Source of the DNA: Lepisosteus oculatus
Taxonomy: Eukaryota; Chordata; Actinopteri; Semionotiformes; Lepisosteidae
Direction: 5' to 3'
DNA length: 64,000 nucleotides
Assembly: GCF_040954835.1 (NCBI RefSeq)
Contig: NC_090716.1
Span: 9,564,775-9,628,774, forward strand
Position numbers and translations under genes: made by a program. This document shows positions 1 through 10,356 of the stretch, piece after piece. Position 1 is the stretch's first letter. Each line of letters begins with the position of its first letter. A model generated the notes under the pieces. The model was given only the letters and a program-made list of their open reading frames with translations, was not told the DNA's origin and did no database searches.

Positions 1-2329
1 TGTAAAAAGGCTTTTTCTTATTTATTCATCATCTTTCATATTGTAGAGTAGTAGAAAGTTTTAATTAGGCTAAGTGCACTGCAGTTTCAAACTCCCCTCC
101 TAAATGTGTGCTTGTCATCAGAGTTTAGTCATGTCCCAGAACTATTTCACGCCTGGCTTGGCAGTTCTCCTTACTGCAGAAAAGGGTCTCAACCTGATCA
201 GTGTTGGTGCAATCAGGTGCAGCTGCCTTCAATGTATTAAATCGCAACACCATTTGCAATAATAAAACTTACAGTGACATAACAAACCAGCACCTCCGCA
301 GCTAACAAAATAAGATTTTCACCTTCAAATTCAAACTACAGCTACCTCTTTTTTTCTTCCAGTTTCAACAATATTCACCTTTAGTGGTGCAACATTCAAT
401 TCATCCCCACAACATCGTTCCTTCAAATTGCTGAAACAAAAGCATGTTTCACAACAATTAAGACGACGCTAAGGAGACACAGCCCAGTTATTCCTTACCC
501 TTGTGGGGAGCAGAAGACAAAAACAGACCTATAACTCCACTACTTGACTCATACAATTTTTTTTGTATGTAGATTGAATCCAAATGCAGTACACATTGTG
601 AACGCTATTCCAAGCATGCCGTGTTGTGTGAGAGTTACGAGAAAGCTGACGAAGCAAGCTGTCTGCCCACCCCACTGCCACAGACAGCCCCTTCCTGTTT
701 GCAGCTTTATCAAGGCTGAGCACACAGATTGCTGCGGTTCAGACTGGTGCCAGTCAGTCAGGAAAACAACTCCTATCCTCTGAAAATAAGCCCTGCTCTG
801 CTAGTCTGACACAGGGTAAGACAGCCTTAGCGGGTCTCCATGGAGATGTAGAACATATGTTTTTTCATACTGGTGTACCATCATCACAGAGGCAAGAAAG
901 CCTTTTAGTGTTTCTTGCTTATTTTTTAGGCATTACATAATATTGCACATTTTGAATGTTCATGTCCAACAAAGAGACACTGAAATGTCTCTAGTTATTC
1001 TAAGAGAAAATACAAACAAAATTTGGGGCTACCAGTCTGCGAAACTCCAGTCTCTCTGCCTATGTGGCTATGTGGATCATCTGTCTTCTGTGGATCCTAG
1101 CAGATCCAAGGATCTTCATCCAATAGTTTCAACAAAATATTTGGACAGCTTCTTCAAAATATAGGAGCTATGTTATCGTGTCATTATAGAAATTTACAAT
1201 ACATTACTGGTTTCTGTGATAATACAGGGTATAAAGGTAGCTGAAACCCTCACCTTGCGACAGCACTGAGGCTGTTTTTTGATTAAATATACTGCATATG
1301 TAACTTCAGAGTTTAGTTAATGGGAATGTTACGAAAAACATCTGCAGATCGGCAAAGCCAAGACAATAACAGCACACCAAAGCATCTATGAACGTGTAAG
1401 AAAAACCCATAAAAAATACAAAGATCAGAATTCCCATGTGTAACTACGTAATTTTTAAGGGGAAAGTGTAATGATAAAGAAATCTCATACAGTATATCAA
1501 AACTGCCAGCTACAAGCTTAGCATGTGAATTTCACTTTGAAGGTCTACTATTTACTGTGCCAGCATACTCTTTCCACAAGCCAAAGATAGTTTTCACATT
1601 ACCGCAGACAAGACGCTGACACACATCTGTGTGAGAAAAGGAGAACAGCACCATAGTTTCTACGCTTTATGCACCAGCACATTACATCTATGGTTCTGCA
1701 CTGTCAATAAAGATAAGAGAAACCTCAGGTTTTGCAGATATGAAGATGGACACATCAATGCATGTAGCACAAAAACAAAAGTGATTAATTTAATCAGACC
1801 TCATCTGGTTCTTAAAGGCACTGTCTATACCTAAATAAGTAGAACTATAAATTGTAGTTTCCATCTGTAAATTGAAATACACCTCTTGCTTGTGTTTTGA
1901 TTAATGACGCACAAATAATGAAGCAGTGAAAACTTATCTTCGATGGATAACAGAGACAAGTATACCTATACAGCGCACATATACAGATAAAGACCATCAC
2001 CCATACAGCCAAGGAAATGATGGTCTTCACATGATGCAGTTCCCTGAATCAGAACAATACCATCTCTTGCAGGCAGGCTCAACCAGCAACAGCACATGAC
2101 AGATGCGACATGTGACAAAGACATCAGCACACAGTACTGTCTGTACCAAGGCACTGATCTTGGCTCAGGGGTGGATGGGAGCTCAAAGGCATTCACACTG
2201 TCTGCTGGATGTTAATGGAACTCAATGTGGGGAACTGAGCAAACACCCGATAAAGTGAGGGGAGAGGCCTGACCAACAGAACTGTATACAGTATTCCTGT
2301 ATGTTCAGCTGAGGAGATCCACCTGGTCA

Positions 2330-2665
2330 GAAGAGCTAGTCCATCCACCCATTTTCTTAGTGCTAAAAACAGGCCCAGAACAGGGCCGCGGGTGAGACAG
2401 AGCCTATCCCAGCAAGCAACAGGCACAAGGCAGGAAACAAGTTAAACGGGACGCACGCAGATACAAACATTCACACACTAATTTCCCCAAAGCCAATTTA
2501 CCTACCAGTATGTCTTTGGATTGTGGGAAAAAAACAGAGCACCCAGAGAAAACCCACATAAACAGGGACGAACATATAAACTCCATGCAGACAGCACCTC
2601 AGGAACTGATCCCAGGGCCCTGGCACTGCAAGGCAGCAATGCAGATAACTGTACCACTGCACTAC
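2330..2665. repeat. Interspersed repeat, 'GAGCCTATCCCAGC' fish family
   Basis: The copy contains the hallmarks of a repeat common in fish genomes: CCATCCACCCATTTTC, GAGCCTATCCCAGCA, CCAATTTACCTACCAGTATGT, a GGATTGTGGGAAAA block and AAACTCCATGCAGACAGCACC, ending near a CAAGGCAGCAATGC block. A shorter, more diverged copy is at 8640-8790. It is non-coding and its transposon class cannot be decided from this sequence. Confidence 0.75.
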
Positions 2666-2856
2666 ACAAAAACAGCTATTATGCTACCATACACTACTCT
2701 CTTCCTGTCAGAAACTGTAGCACTAATAGACACCTGGCTCTAAATAAAATCTACACTTAGCAAAATAACACAGTTCATGAGGAACTTAATAAAGATAAAT
2801 AAAGGGGGGTCAGGGAAGGGCTGGTCAGCCAGGCAGGATAGATCGCACTGAAGGGG

Positions 2857-3040
2857 AGCAGGCTGGACACAGGGGTGGACACAGGGGTGGACACAGGGGT
2901 GGACACAGGGGTGGAGTGCAGGCAGGGGAGCAGGCTGGACACAGGGGTGGACACAGGGGTGGACACAGGGGTGGAGTACAGGGGTGGAGTACAGGCAGGG
3001 GTGCAGGCTGGACACAGGGCTGGAGTGCAGGCAGGGGAGG
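2857..3040. repeat. Minisatellite, 13 bp unit
   Basis: Tandem copies of TGGACACAGGGGT occur in blocks of about four and three units. The blocks are separated by GGAGTGCAGGCAGGGGAGCA-type spacers, giving a higher-order period of roughly 65-75 bp. The array lies inside swap70 intron 1. It creates spurious open frames in several phases (His-Pro-Cys-Val and Asp-Thr-Gly-Val repeats) that are not genes. Confidence 0.85.
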
Positions 3041-4641
3041 ACAGGGAGGACCACCAGGACCAGTAGCGGCGCTGGACTCCAGTGCTGCTGGGCCCCCGAA
3101 GCATCAACACCACAAAAGGACTGCAGGTCCGACGCAGCAGCAAACCTCACTGCCAGCACACACACACCTACAGGGCCACAGGGACGGGGGTATGCCCCCA
3201 GCGGAGTCAGGCGACAGGGAAAACCCAGGCAGGCAGGGAAACGGGATCACTGGCTGGCAGGTCCTTTGAGTGATGCGATGCTGGATTGCAAAACAGGAGC
3301 TACGCAGAGCTTCAATGAGCCGTAGCGCCCGACGCAGTGCGACGTCTCGTCACAGCCAGCTGCTCTGGGTATCTCGTGCCCTCGGCAATCTGTGCAGAGC
3401 AGGCAGGAGGGTGGAGATGTGGTCTGCAGCCACTACAGCTGGGCCCGCCCCGCCACTTCACGGCAAGGCCGAAATTACAAACAACCCCACGCAGATGGCG
3501 GCAAAATCCCTAACCCCACAGTCACCAGAGCAAAAAAAGATCAGGCCATAAACCTCTCCCCCTGCTGAAGGAAACCAAAGCCAACTAATTGTGCAGCAGC
3601 AGATTCTGCTTAAAATGACCACCAACTCAGAACCCAATCTTATTGCTATCACATGGGAGCGTAGCTCACTCGACTTGAAGACTACTGGATTTTAAAATTA
3701 GGTCTGGTTGCTCAGACTCAGAGGTCTTGAATCTAGAATCTCCAGAAGTGAGCTCAGTGCCAGTTTACCTCCATACATCAGGTCTGAAGTATTTAAGTAC
3801 AGAGGGATTGTCTTTGGAAAAAACATACACACTGGCCATCAGCCTCTTTTGTGTAAACTAGCTCTTTCTGTAGACGTAGTATGCAAGATCATTATGCAAG
3901 CCTTATTTTACAGTGGTTTGTGAGGTGGTTTTTAACTCACTTCTGAGTCTGACTACACTACAGAAATGCTAAACTTAGCACAGCATGCAGAAAAGGCGAA
4001 CATGATTCTTGTGTAGGTGGTCTGTGACCCACATTTTTTCATGAACAAAGAACATTGCTTTGTGTAAATCAGAGAAGACAATACGCTTCATACTAAAAAG
4101 CGTGTCTTTCCAAAATAAAAGTCTTTATGTTTTATCTGAACAGCATTACAGAATGACCTTTGATGCAAAGCTCTGCTGAAACAGCTCTCAACTGGAAGGT
4201 CAAGTATTTTTAGCCAGATCTCGCTTCCTCTTTTGTATTTTGTACTACAGCTGTATGCTGAAAGATAGGTAGCACATGCTACAAATGTGATACATTTCAA
4301 ATAATTTTGAAAGTATTTTTTTATTTGTATTTGCATCTTACATTAAGTAACACATACATAGCACATCCATCTTTCCAAATAAAAGCAGATAAAACACACA
4401 ATAATGTCAAGGCATGTAGGGAGAGGACTGTACAGCACCCCCATACACAGCCAATGATAAATTATTTCAGAGGGGGAACCTTCAATGTACATCCAGAGGG
4501 CTTTGCAGATCTTCCAGATTGATAAAGTTTTTAATGGTTTTAAGTCCATGCCATTACATTGAGGTTTTGTCACTGAAATTGTAGTAGGAGGACAGCTGTA
4601 AACTCGCCTCTTTCTATCCCAATAAGCCTAAACATCAGGTA

Positions 4642-4810
4642 GAAGTAGTTCAGGTGGAGAGCTGCATCAGCATGCGTAGGCTGCAAAGGAACAGGTAAGG
4701 TTTATTCCTAGCTGAAAAGAGAAGAGAGAAAACACAACGTTTTGGCCGTGGAGCCTTCTTCAAGTGTCACACAGGTGTCTTTTCAGCATGGAATAAACCT
4801 ATTACTTGTT
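4642..4810. mobile_element. Fold-back short retroelement with target duplication
   Basis: The element runs from the AGTTCAGGTGG...GCATGCGTAGGCTGC head, through GTTTATTCC, a purine tract and ACGTTTTGGCCGTGGAGCC, and then turns back into CTTTTCAGCATGGAATAAAC...TTGTTCC. Its two ends are therefore inverted copies of each other. It is flanked by a 15 bp direct repeat, CCTAAACATCAGGTA, at 4627-4641 and 4811-4825, which reads as a target-site duplication. Other copies of the family are at 7929-8039, 18716-18809, 20857-20934, 61507-61630 and 63673-63789. Family assignment (Penelope-like or SINE-like) is inference. Confidence 0.7.
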
Positions 4811-6505
4811 CCTAAACATCAGGTATCCTCACATCTTCCCCTCTCCTCACCTCACTGAGTGGACGGGCCTTTCCTTACGCCTCAGCCAGGCTGGGTAAAC
4901 CAACAACACGGGTCTCATTTCATCACGTCCAGCATTCTGCCTTAATTAAACTGTTCTAGCCTTTATGCTCCATCCAACGTTTCGTTCCTTTGCTTCCTGG
5001 TATTGTAACGCATAGCACTACAGTATGTTTGTTTTTTAATTGATGTCAATTCACTGTGTGCAGTAAGTAATGAACTTTTTGGCTTAAGGTACTGCCTGTC
5101 TTGCAAGCACAAAATTAATTAAATGGAAATCTGCCTTCAATGGTGTTTGGAAAGAAATCACCATTGATTTCATCATTACTATCCACTTGATACTGTTGAG
5201 AGGTCCGTATGTATTTTTTTTTTTACAGTGTATGGCAACATGTCTTCATTTTGTCAACCAATGCAGTTCTGCTTAGAGAAGAAAGAGCCAAAATATGAAT
5301 ATAAGCAGTTTCCCCACCACTGGTCATGTGAAAAGCTGATGACAGTGAGAAAGGATATCTAACGAGACGTCCAGTGTACTTTATTAAAGGTACAGCACCC
5401 ACATCAACTCCGACAAAACCAGTTCGTGCCTTAAGGGAGTCAATTAAGAATTCAAGAAACGTTAATATATACAGTAGCAAGAGAGGCTAATACATTTATC
5501 CCAGGCTTCTCTCCCCGTCTGTGTCTATGTGTCTCATAGAGAGCAAGCTGAGGTATGCGAGAAGACGAATTCCTAATCCAAGAAATAGTATAGGGTTAAT
5601 AAAGTGATATTGTGTTATGATGTTATTTCAAAAGACTGGATTTTGTAGTCCTGTAAATCCTACACTTGCTGTAGTTTGGCATTTTAGCATAAAATGATTC
5701 CCAATTACCGTGTTACCAACACTAAGTCTGCACGATCTAACATTTTTCTTGGTAATGCAAGCAACGCAAAGACAATTTGACACGGTGCTGTAATTTCGGG
5801 TTTTATGCACATGTGCAGGCCCAGTATAGAATGTAGAAGGAAATGGATCTCGTTTAAAAAACAGGCAATTGCGTCACTCGGACCAGTAATCTCAAGAATC
5901 TCTTTCCTTTCTGAATAAATTAAAGAGGGATTATGAAATGCTCTCCGAACGGGTAGCTGGCAAACATAATTTTTAGAAGTAGTATCAGATAAAACCATAT
6001 AATAAAACAGTATGTGTAAAACATGGGAAACGCTGTAAGCACTACCTTTTAATTTAAAATTGCCACAAATTGTGAGACTGGGTATCAGATGTTACTGTGA
6101 ACACAATTCAAAACGTTTTCTTCCACTTCGGAGCTTCGTTTATTTACATGTACCCGACGTCAATAGTATGATGTCAAATACGTCTATAACACACTTTTAT
6201 TAAATGTTTTAGTAAAAGACATGGTTGCTGTCAACTAATTATTACAACTCCGATACTGGGCAACCCGACACATCTGACTCCTTATTTTTGTTATTGGATT
6301 TACAATACGTCACCAAAGCAATCGCGACTTTAACCATTTAGGATCTGGAAAGCAATAAAGCGCAGATGGATTACGTTAACTACACCTCCCATCACTGAAA
6401 ATTCGTATAGGGTTAACCATTAGTGTACAACTACTGCTTTCTTTACCCGATAAGATTTGCTCTGTCTAAAGCTTGGTGCATGTCATTTAACATTGCAAAA
6501 TACAT

Positions 6506-6556
6506 AAGATCACTTTATTGGCCATATATAATTTATTGTATTAGGAATTACAATTA
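6506..6556. repeat. Fragment of 'ACTTTATTGGCC' fish repeat
   Basis: AAGATCACTTTATTGGCCAT, then ATA, ATTTATTGTATTAGGAATT is the same start as the longer copy at 8341-8590. It is a short truncated copy inside swap70 intron 1. Confidence 0.6.
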
Positions 6557-6779
6557 GTCGAACATAAAAACGGAGCTTGTAAAACAGTTTATTTTCTTAC
6601 TTGGGCTAAACCCACGTTGATTTGTTTTTTAAAAGGCAGCGACTTCACTTTAAGTAGCGTCTGATTAGTGCGCATTAGCCTGACTTCAGGTCTCTAGGAG
6701 GAAAAAAATAACTCGCCTGGAAAGGTACAAGCACGATTTCCAGCACGAACAAAAGTAACGAACTGCTTCACAACCTTAC

Positions 6780-6875
6780 CTTTAACTGCGATTTAGATAC
6801 TTTCCCGCTCCTGTCCACGTCCAAAGCCGTAAAAGCGTGCCAAATGGACTTTAAAAGCTCTTCCCGAAGTCCCAT
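6780..6875 (-). CDS. swap70: SWAP70 first coding exon (partial gene)
   Basis: The minus-strand ATG is at 6875-6873 and 32 codons run to a consensus donor (AAG|GTAAGG) at 6779. The peptide begins [19 protein letters not shown] and ends GKVSKSQLK. This matches the N-terminus of vertebrate SWAP-70, an EF-hand-like segment before the PH domain. SWAP-70 is a PIP3-binding, F-actin- and Rac-associated signalling protein of cytoplasm and plasma membrane. Only this exon lies here. I found no match to the expected second exon (LSHNLCTVL-type) in 1-6779, so intron 1 must be longer than 6.7 kb and the gene continues off the left edge. The position next to wee1, on the same strand, matches human SWAP70. 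The paralogue def6 is possible from so short a peptide, but synteny argues against it. Confidence 0.9.
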
Positions 6876-7050
6876 TTTGAACCGTTTTACCCAGCAGTAT
6901 CAAAACACTCGCAGATCTGTGCGCCCGTAACAAAGTTTCTGTTATCTCTGCAGAGGTGCTGTACAATGGGAGCCGGTCACATGACCGACACTCCGCCGGC
7001 TCTGAGTGAAATCACTGAGCCACTGGCGCAAGCACCTCAGCGCTGCCTAG
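6876..7050 (-). promoter_or_regulatory. swap70: swap70 promoter and 5' UTR region
   Basis: This is the sequence directly upstream of the swap70 ATG. It is locally CpG-richer than its surroundings and includes GCCGGTCACATGACCGAC (6973-6990), a nearly palindromic E-box (TCACATGA, M-box/CLEAR-like). No TATA box is evident at a convincing distance. The transcription start is unknown. Confidence 0.4.
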
Positions 7051-7928
7051 GGACGGGAGACTATTGAACATTTTCACCGTTAAAGAGCTTTTATTTTTAT
7101 GTCAATAACAGTCTGATGGCTCGCTCCTGGTGACAAGTCACTGTGGTATGTGTGGATCGATATTAAAAGTCGATTCAAAGGAAACGACCCGTGAATTCAC
7201 GTGTTTAGATTAATTCAATTATAATTTTCTTAGTACTCCCACGACAAATGCTATCACTTCCTTTCGTGTTTAAAATGTTTAAATGAAATGGGCATCCCCT
7301 GATCGCAATTATAATTTTTCCAATTCAGGTGTGCAAACAGTCTTAATTCACATTGAGTTGATATATATCATAATCATATGCACCCTTACGTCTTTCGAGA
7401 CCCCAGATATCACTGGGTTTTGGACTAAAAGGTCATCCCGCCCTTTCAGGAAGCGAGCAGGTGTGATGTGAGCAAACGGCACAAGGCTTGCTTACTAATA
7501 CTTCATTTTTCCCGCACAGAGCCTGGAGTCACTCATGCATGTCTTTTGAATGGCATGTGAGAACAGTTCTGTAAGTTTTTAATGTTTTCAATATTTTCCC
7601 AAATAAAATACATAAAATTGCAAATGTCGAGTTTTTTTTCTTCAGAACTAATATAATTTTAAATACTTAATATAAATCAATTACATTAAGTCAGAAAGAC
7701 TACAGAAACCAAAATTATCCTGCGGCTAGGATCACAACTTCCCCCTTCTCTTAAAGACAGACTACTTTTCTTCTAAGTTTTCTCCATTCATTGGAGGTTT
7801 CATTTCACACCTCCCTACACCTATCCTGACTTCACACCTCTTGATTGGCCTCTCTGTCCCCTGCTCCCGCCTCTCGCTCCTCCTCTCTCCCAGCCTGTTC
7901 TCCCTTCGCTCACTGCATTGTCTTCCTC

Positions 7929-8039
7929 ACACCCGAAGAAGGCCCCACGGCCAAAACGTTTTTATTTTCAGCATGGAATAAACCTATTACTTGTTCCTTT
8001 GCAGCCTACGCATGCTGACGCAGCTCCCCACCTGAACTA
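7929..8039 (-). mobile_element. Fold-back/AACGTT-family short element
   Basis: The plus strand reads CCCGAAGAAGGCCCCACGGC, then CAAAACG, a T-rich tract, CAGCATGGAATAAACC, TATTACTTGTTCC and GCAGCCTACGCATGCTGACG to CACCTGAACT. This is the reverse of the copy at 63673-63789. No coding capacity. Confidence 0.7.
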
Positions 8040-8340
8040 AGATCAATAGTATAAGCCTGTAGTATCAGAGCATTCATCAAGCAAAACAAGAAAATAGCAT
8101 AAGAAAGGTCATAACTGAGACGATGCCGTCGATTTCATTTGGCTGCTCAATGTAGCCTGTAAATACAAGGACCTCTCTCAGATATTTCTTCCAAGATCTC
8201 AGGAAACATGAACAGCAGTTCCAATTTCATTCCTTAATGTTAGATAGCCTCAAGACACCATCCGTGTCAGCCCTCTCCTGGGATGTCTCCTACTCATGTT
8301 AAATCCCATCATCATCTCTCCTCTGTATAAGACGGCATAG

Positions 8341-8590
8341 GATAAGATCACTTTAATGGCCATATACAATTTCTAGCATTAGGAATTTGTCTTTTTCGCA
8401 TACCCCGGTTTCCTCTCCATGAGACGCACAGACAGGTAGAAAAGCTTACGGTCAGACATTTTATAGCACCCCTGGAGCAGTTGGGGTTAAGGGCCTTGCT
8501 CAGGAGCCCGCCGGAGTAGGATTCCTCTGCCAGCTGCAGGATTTGAACCGGCAACCTTCTAGCCACAGGTGCAGATCCATCCATTGGGGA
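8341..8590. repeat. 'ACTTTATTGGCC' interspersed fish repeat
   Basis: It starts with GATCACTTTAATGGCCATAT and passes through CACCCCTGGAGCAGTTGGGG, TTAAGGGCCTTGCTCAGGAG and GGATTTGAACCGGCAACCTT. This signature is common to many ray-finned fish genomes. It is non-autonomous and carries no open frame. Confidence 0.75.
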
Positions 8591-8639
8591 TGGAATAAAA
8601 TGGCTCTGGCTAAGGATTTGAGCACATAGGCTCTCTAAT

Positions 8640-8790
8640 CCATCCCTTCATTTCCTAACCAATACATGGTATCGGGGCAGCCAGAGCCTATCCTAGCAAG
8701 CAAAAAATGCAAGTCAAAGACACCCTGGATGGGACGCCAGCCCATCACACAGCAGACAGCCACACGCTGAGGCAAGTGTTACAAACCCAC
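8640..8790. repeat. Diverged 'GAGCCTATCC' repeat copy
   Basis: AGAGCCTATCCTAGCAAGCA, CACCCTGGATGGGACGCCAG and CCCATCACACAGCAGA correspond to the front half of the repeat at 2330-2665 (including its 'dividing line' of CCAGTCCATC type). It is truncated at its far end. Confidence 0.6.
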
Positions 8791-10356
8791 AGGGACTGAC
8801 GGTGGTACCTAAATCCACTGCCCAACATCCTCACGGGTCATTTTACAGAGATGAACAGAGCACAAGATGTGGAACTGAAAAAGAAACATGCACCTGCAAC
8901 TCAACTCAAGATCTTCAACAGTTATTCAAGGTTAAATGGAACTGCTTAGTTGGAACAATCAGGCAAGAATACTGAAAAAAAAAAGTGAAAAGATGTGGAA
9001 CATCACAGCTGTGGGGTAGTTTAACTTGGCAATCTAGTTATGCATTTGGTATTCACAGTAGAACCGAGTGTTTTGTACAGCATTTCTTTTTTTGTATGTG
9101 AAAACATCCAAAATTAAACATGCACATAACTAAAACATAATACAGATCACAATCCCCTGGCTACCATCCCTCAATTTGAACAGCATTTGGAGTGTATAGC
9201 AGCAGAAGGTAAAGACTGGCTGGTTTCCATAAAGAAAACTATCAAGACGTTCTTAAACAGCATATTCTCTTTGGAACAGATTAAAATATTTTGACAGTTG
9301 TAACTATTGACAACAGCAATTTTGAATACAATCTGCCATCTTCTGGTTCTATCCGAAACTACAAGCTTACACAGTGCACAACACAGGTATTTCATCAGTC
9401 AAAATAACATCAGCTACTTCAGAAGTGGAGATCGAAAACCTACACCATTCTCTCTGAATTGAGAAGCCATTCCATCAATTTGCTACTCATTCACTAAACT
9501 ATTGGAATAGCACCCTCCATTTAAAACACTCAGCAATTAACATACTGCAGCTCTATTAAGGCATCTTTGGAACAGAGGGTAGTAGATTCAGCTCACATCC
9601 GGGTTTTCACAGGAAAAGGAGGGGAGAGAAGACCTCAGGACCACAGCTTTGAAAATCTTTATATTTACTGGATTTAGGACAGTTTGTACAAAGCTGAAAA
9701 AACTATTATACACTAGTTTAGACAGTATGATACACTGAGAAAGTATGAAACTACAGAGTATACTGCAACAAAGACAAAAATAAAATCTTATAAAAACAGC
9801 TAAAAGACAGTTGCATTATTCACATACTTAAGAAAGCCTAATAACCTGGAAGTGATTGTTTTTAATGCTACAGTTACAAACAAAACACTAATAGCAGCAG
9901 GTTTCATATGGCAAGGTCACCAAGAAAATAAATTCCAAGGCTTCATCATTGCCTACAAAGTGCTCAATTTGATATTTTTTCATAAAAACTGGTTTATCAA
10001 ATATATTACCCGAGGTCAGGTATTTTCACAGGCTGTAAAAGGTGCAAATATCTACTGTTAACTTTTAATTCCCTCACAATGAGAACAAAAAGCTTCTAGT
10101 ACATTATTTTGATAGTGAAGGTTTGAAGAGCACCCACATATGCTGGGGATGTTACATCCCTAAACTCTCAAGGGCAGCAATGACCGAGTGTTGAGTTTTA
10201 GTTCTAGATTCACTTAACTGCAGTTTACACGTACCCAATAGTAAGCACTACCAAAGAAAGTACAGCAGTTTTATCAAACGTACTCTGCCTTCATCCTAAG
10301 GCATTGCAGACCTTGGTCCAACACAAACTTTCCCTTTGCGGGGATTTCAGTCCACT

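Larger units (their letters stand above)
1..6779 (-). other. swap70: swap70 intron 1 (partial)
   Basis: No coding exon is recognisable on either strand. The stretch is AT-rich and carries a 'GAGCCTATCCCAGC' interspersed repeat (2330-2665), a GC-rich minisatellite (2857-3040), a fold-back element with target duplication (4642-4810) and a fragment of the 'ACTTTATTGGCC' repeat (6506-6556). The GC-rich tract 3050-3460 looks like degenerate flank of the minisatellite. The short open frames have no recognisable domains. Confidence 0.7.
7051..10356. other. swap70-wee1 intergenic region and wee1 3' UTR
   Basis: No gene is recognised here. It holds a copy of the fold-back family (7929-8039), the 'ACTTTATTGGCC' repeat (8341-8590) and a diverged 'GAGCCTATCCCAGC' copy (8640-8790). 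The part just below 10357 must be the wee1 3' UTR. I see no AATAAA on the minus strand close to the stop, but ATTAAA variants occur at 10064-10069 and near 9860. The 3' end is therefore undecided. Confidence 0.5.

Noticed and set aside
2740-3165. 141-codon minus-strand frame with His-Pro-Cys-Val repeats
   Set aside because: The repeats are the translated 13 bp minisatellite; open in several frames on both strands and no recognisable family.
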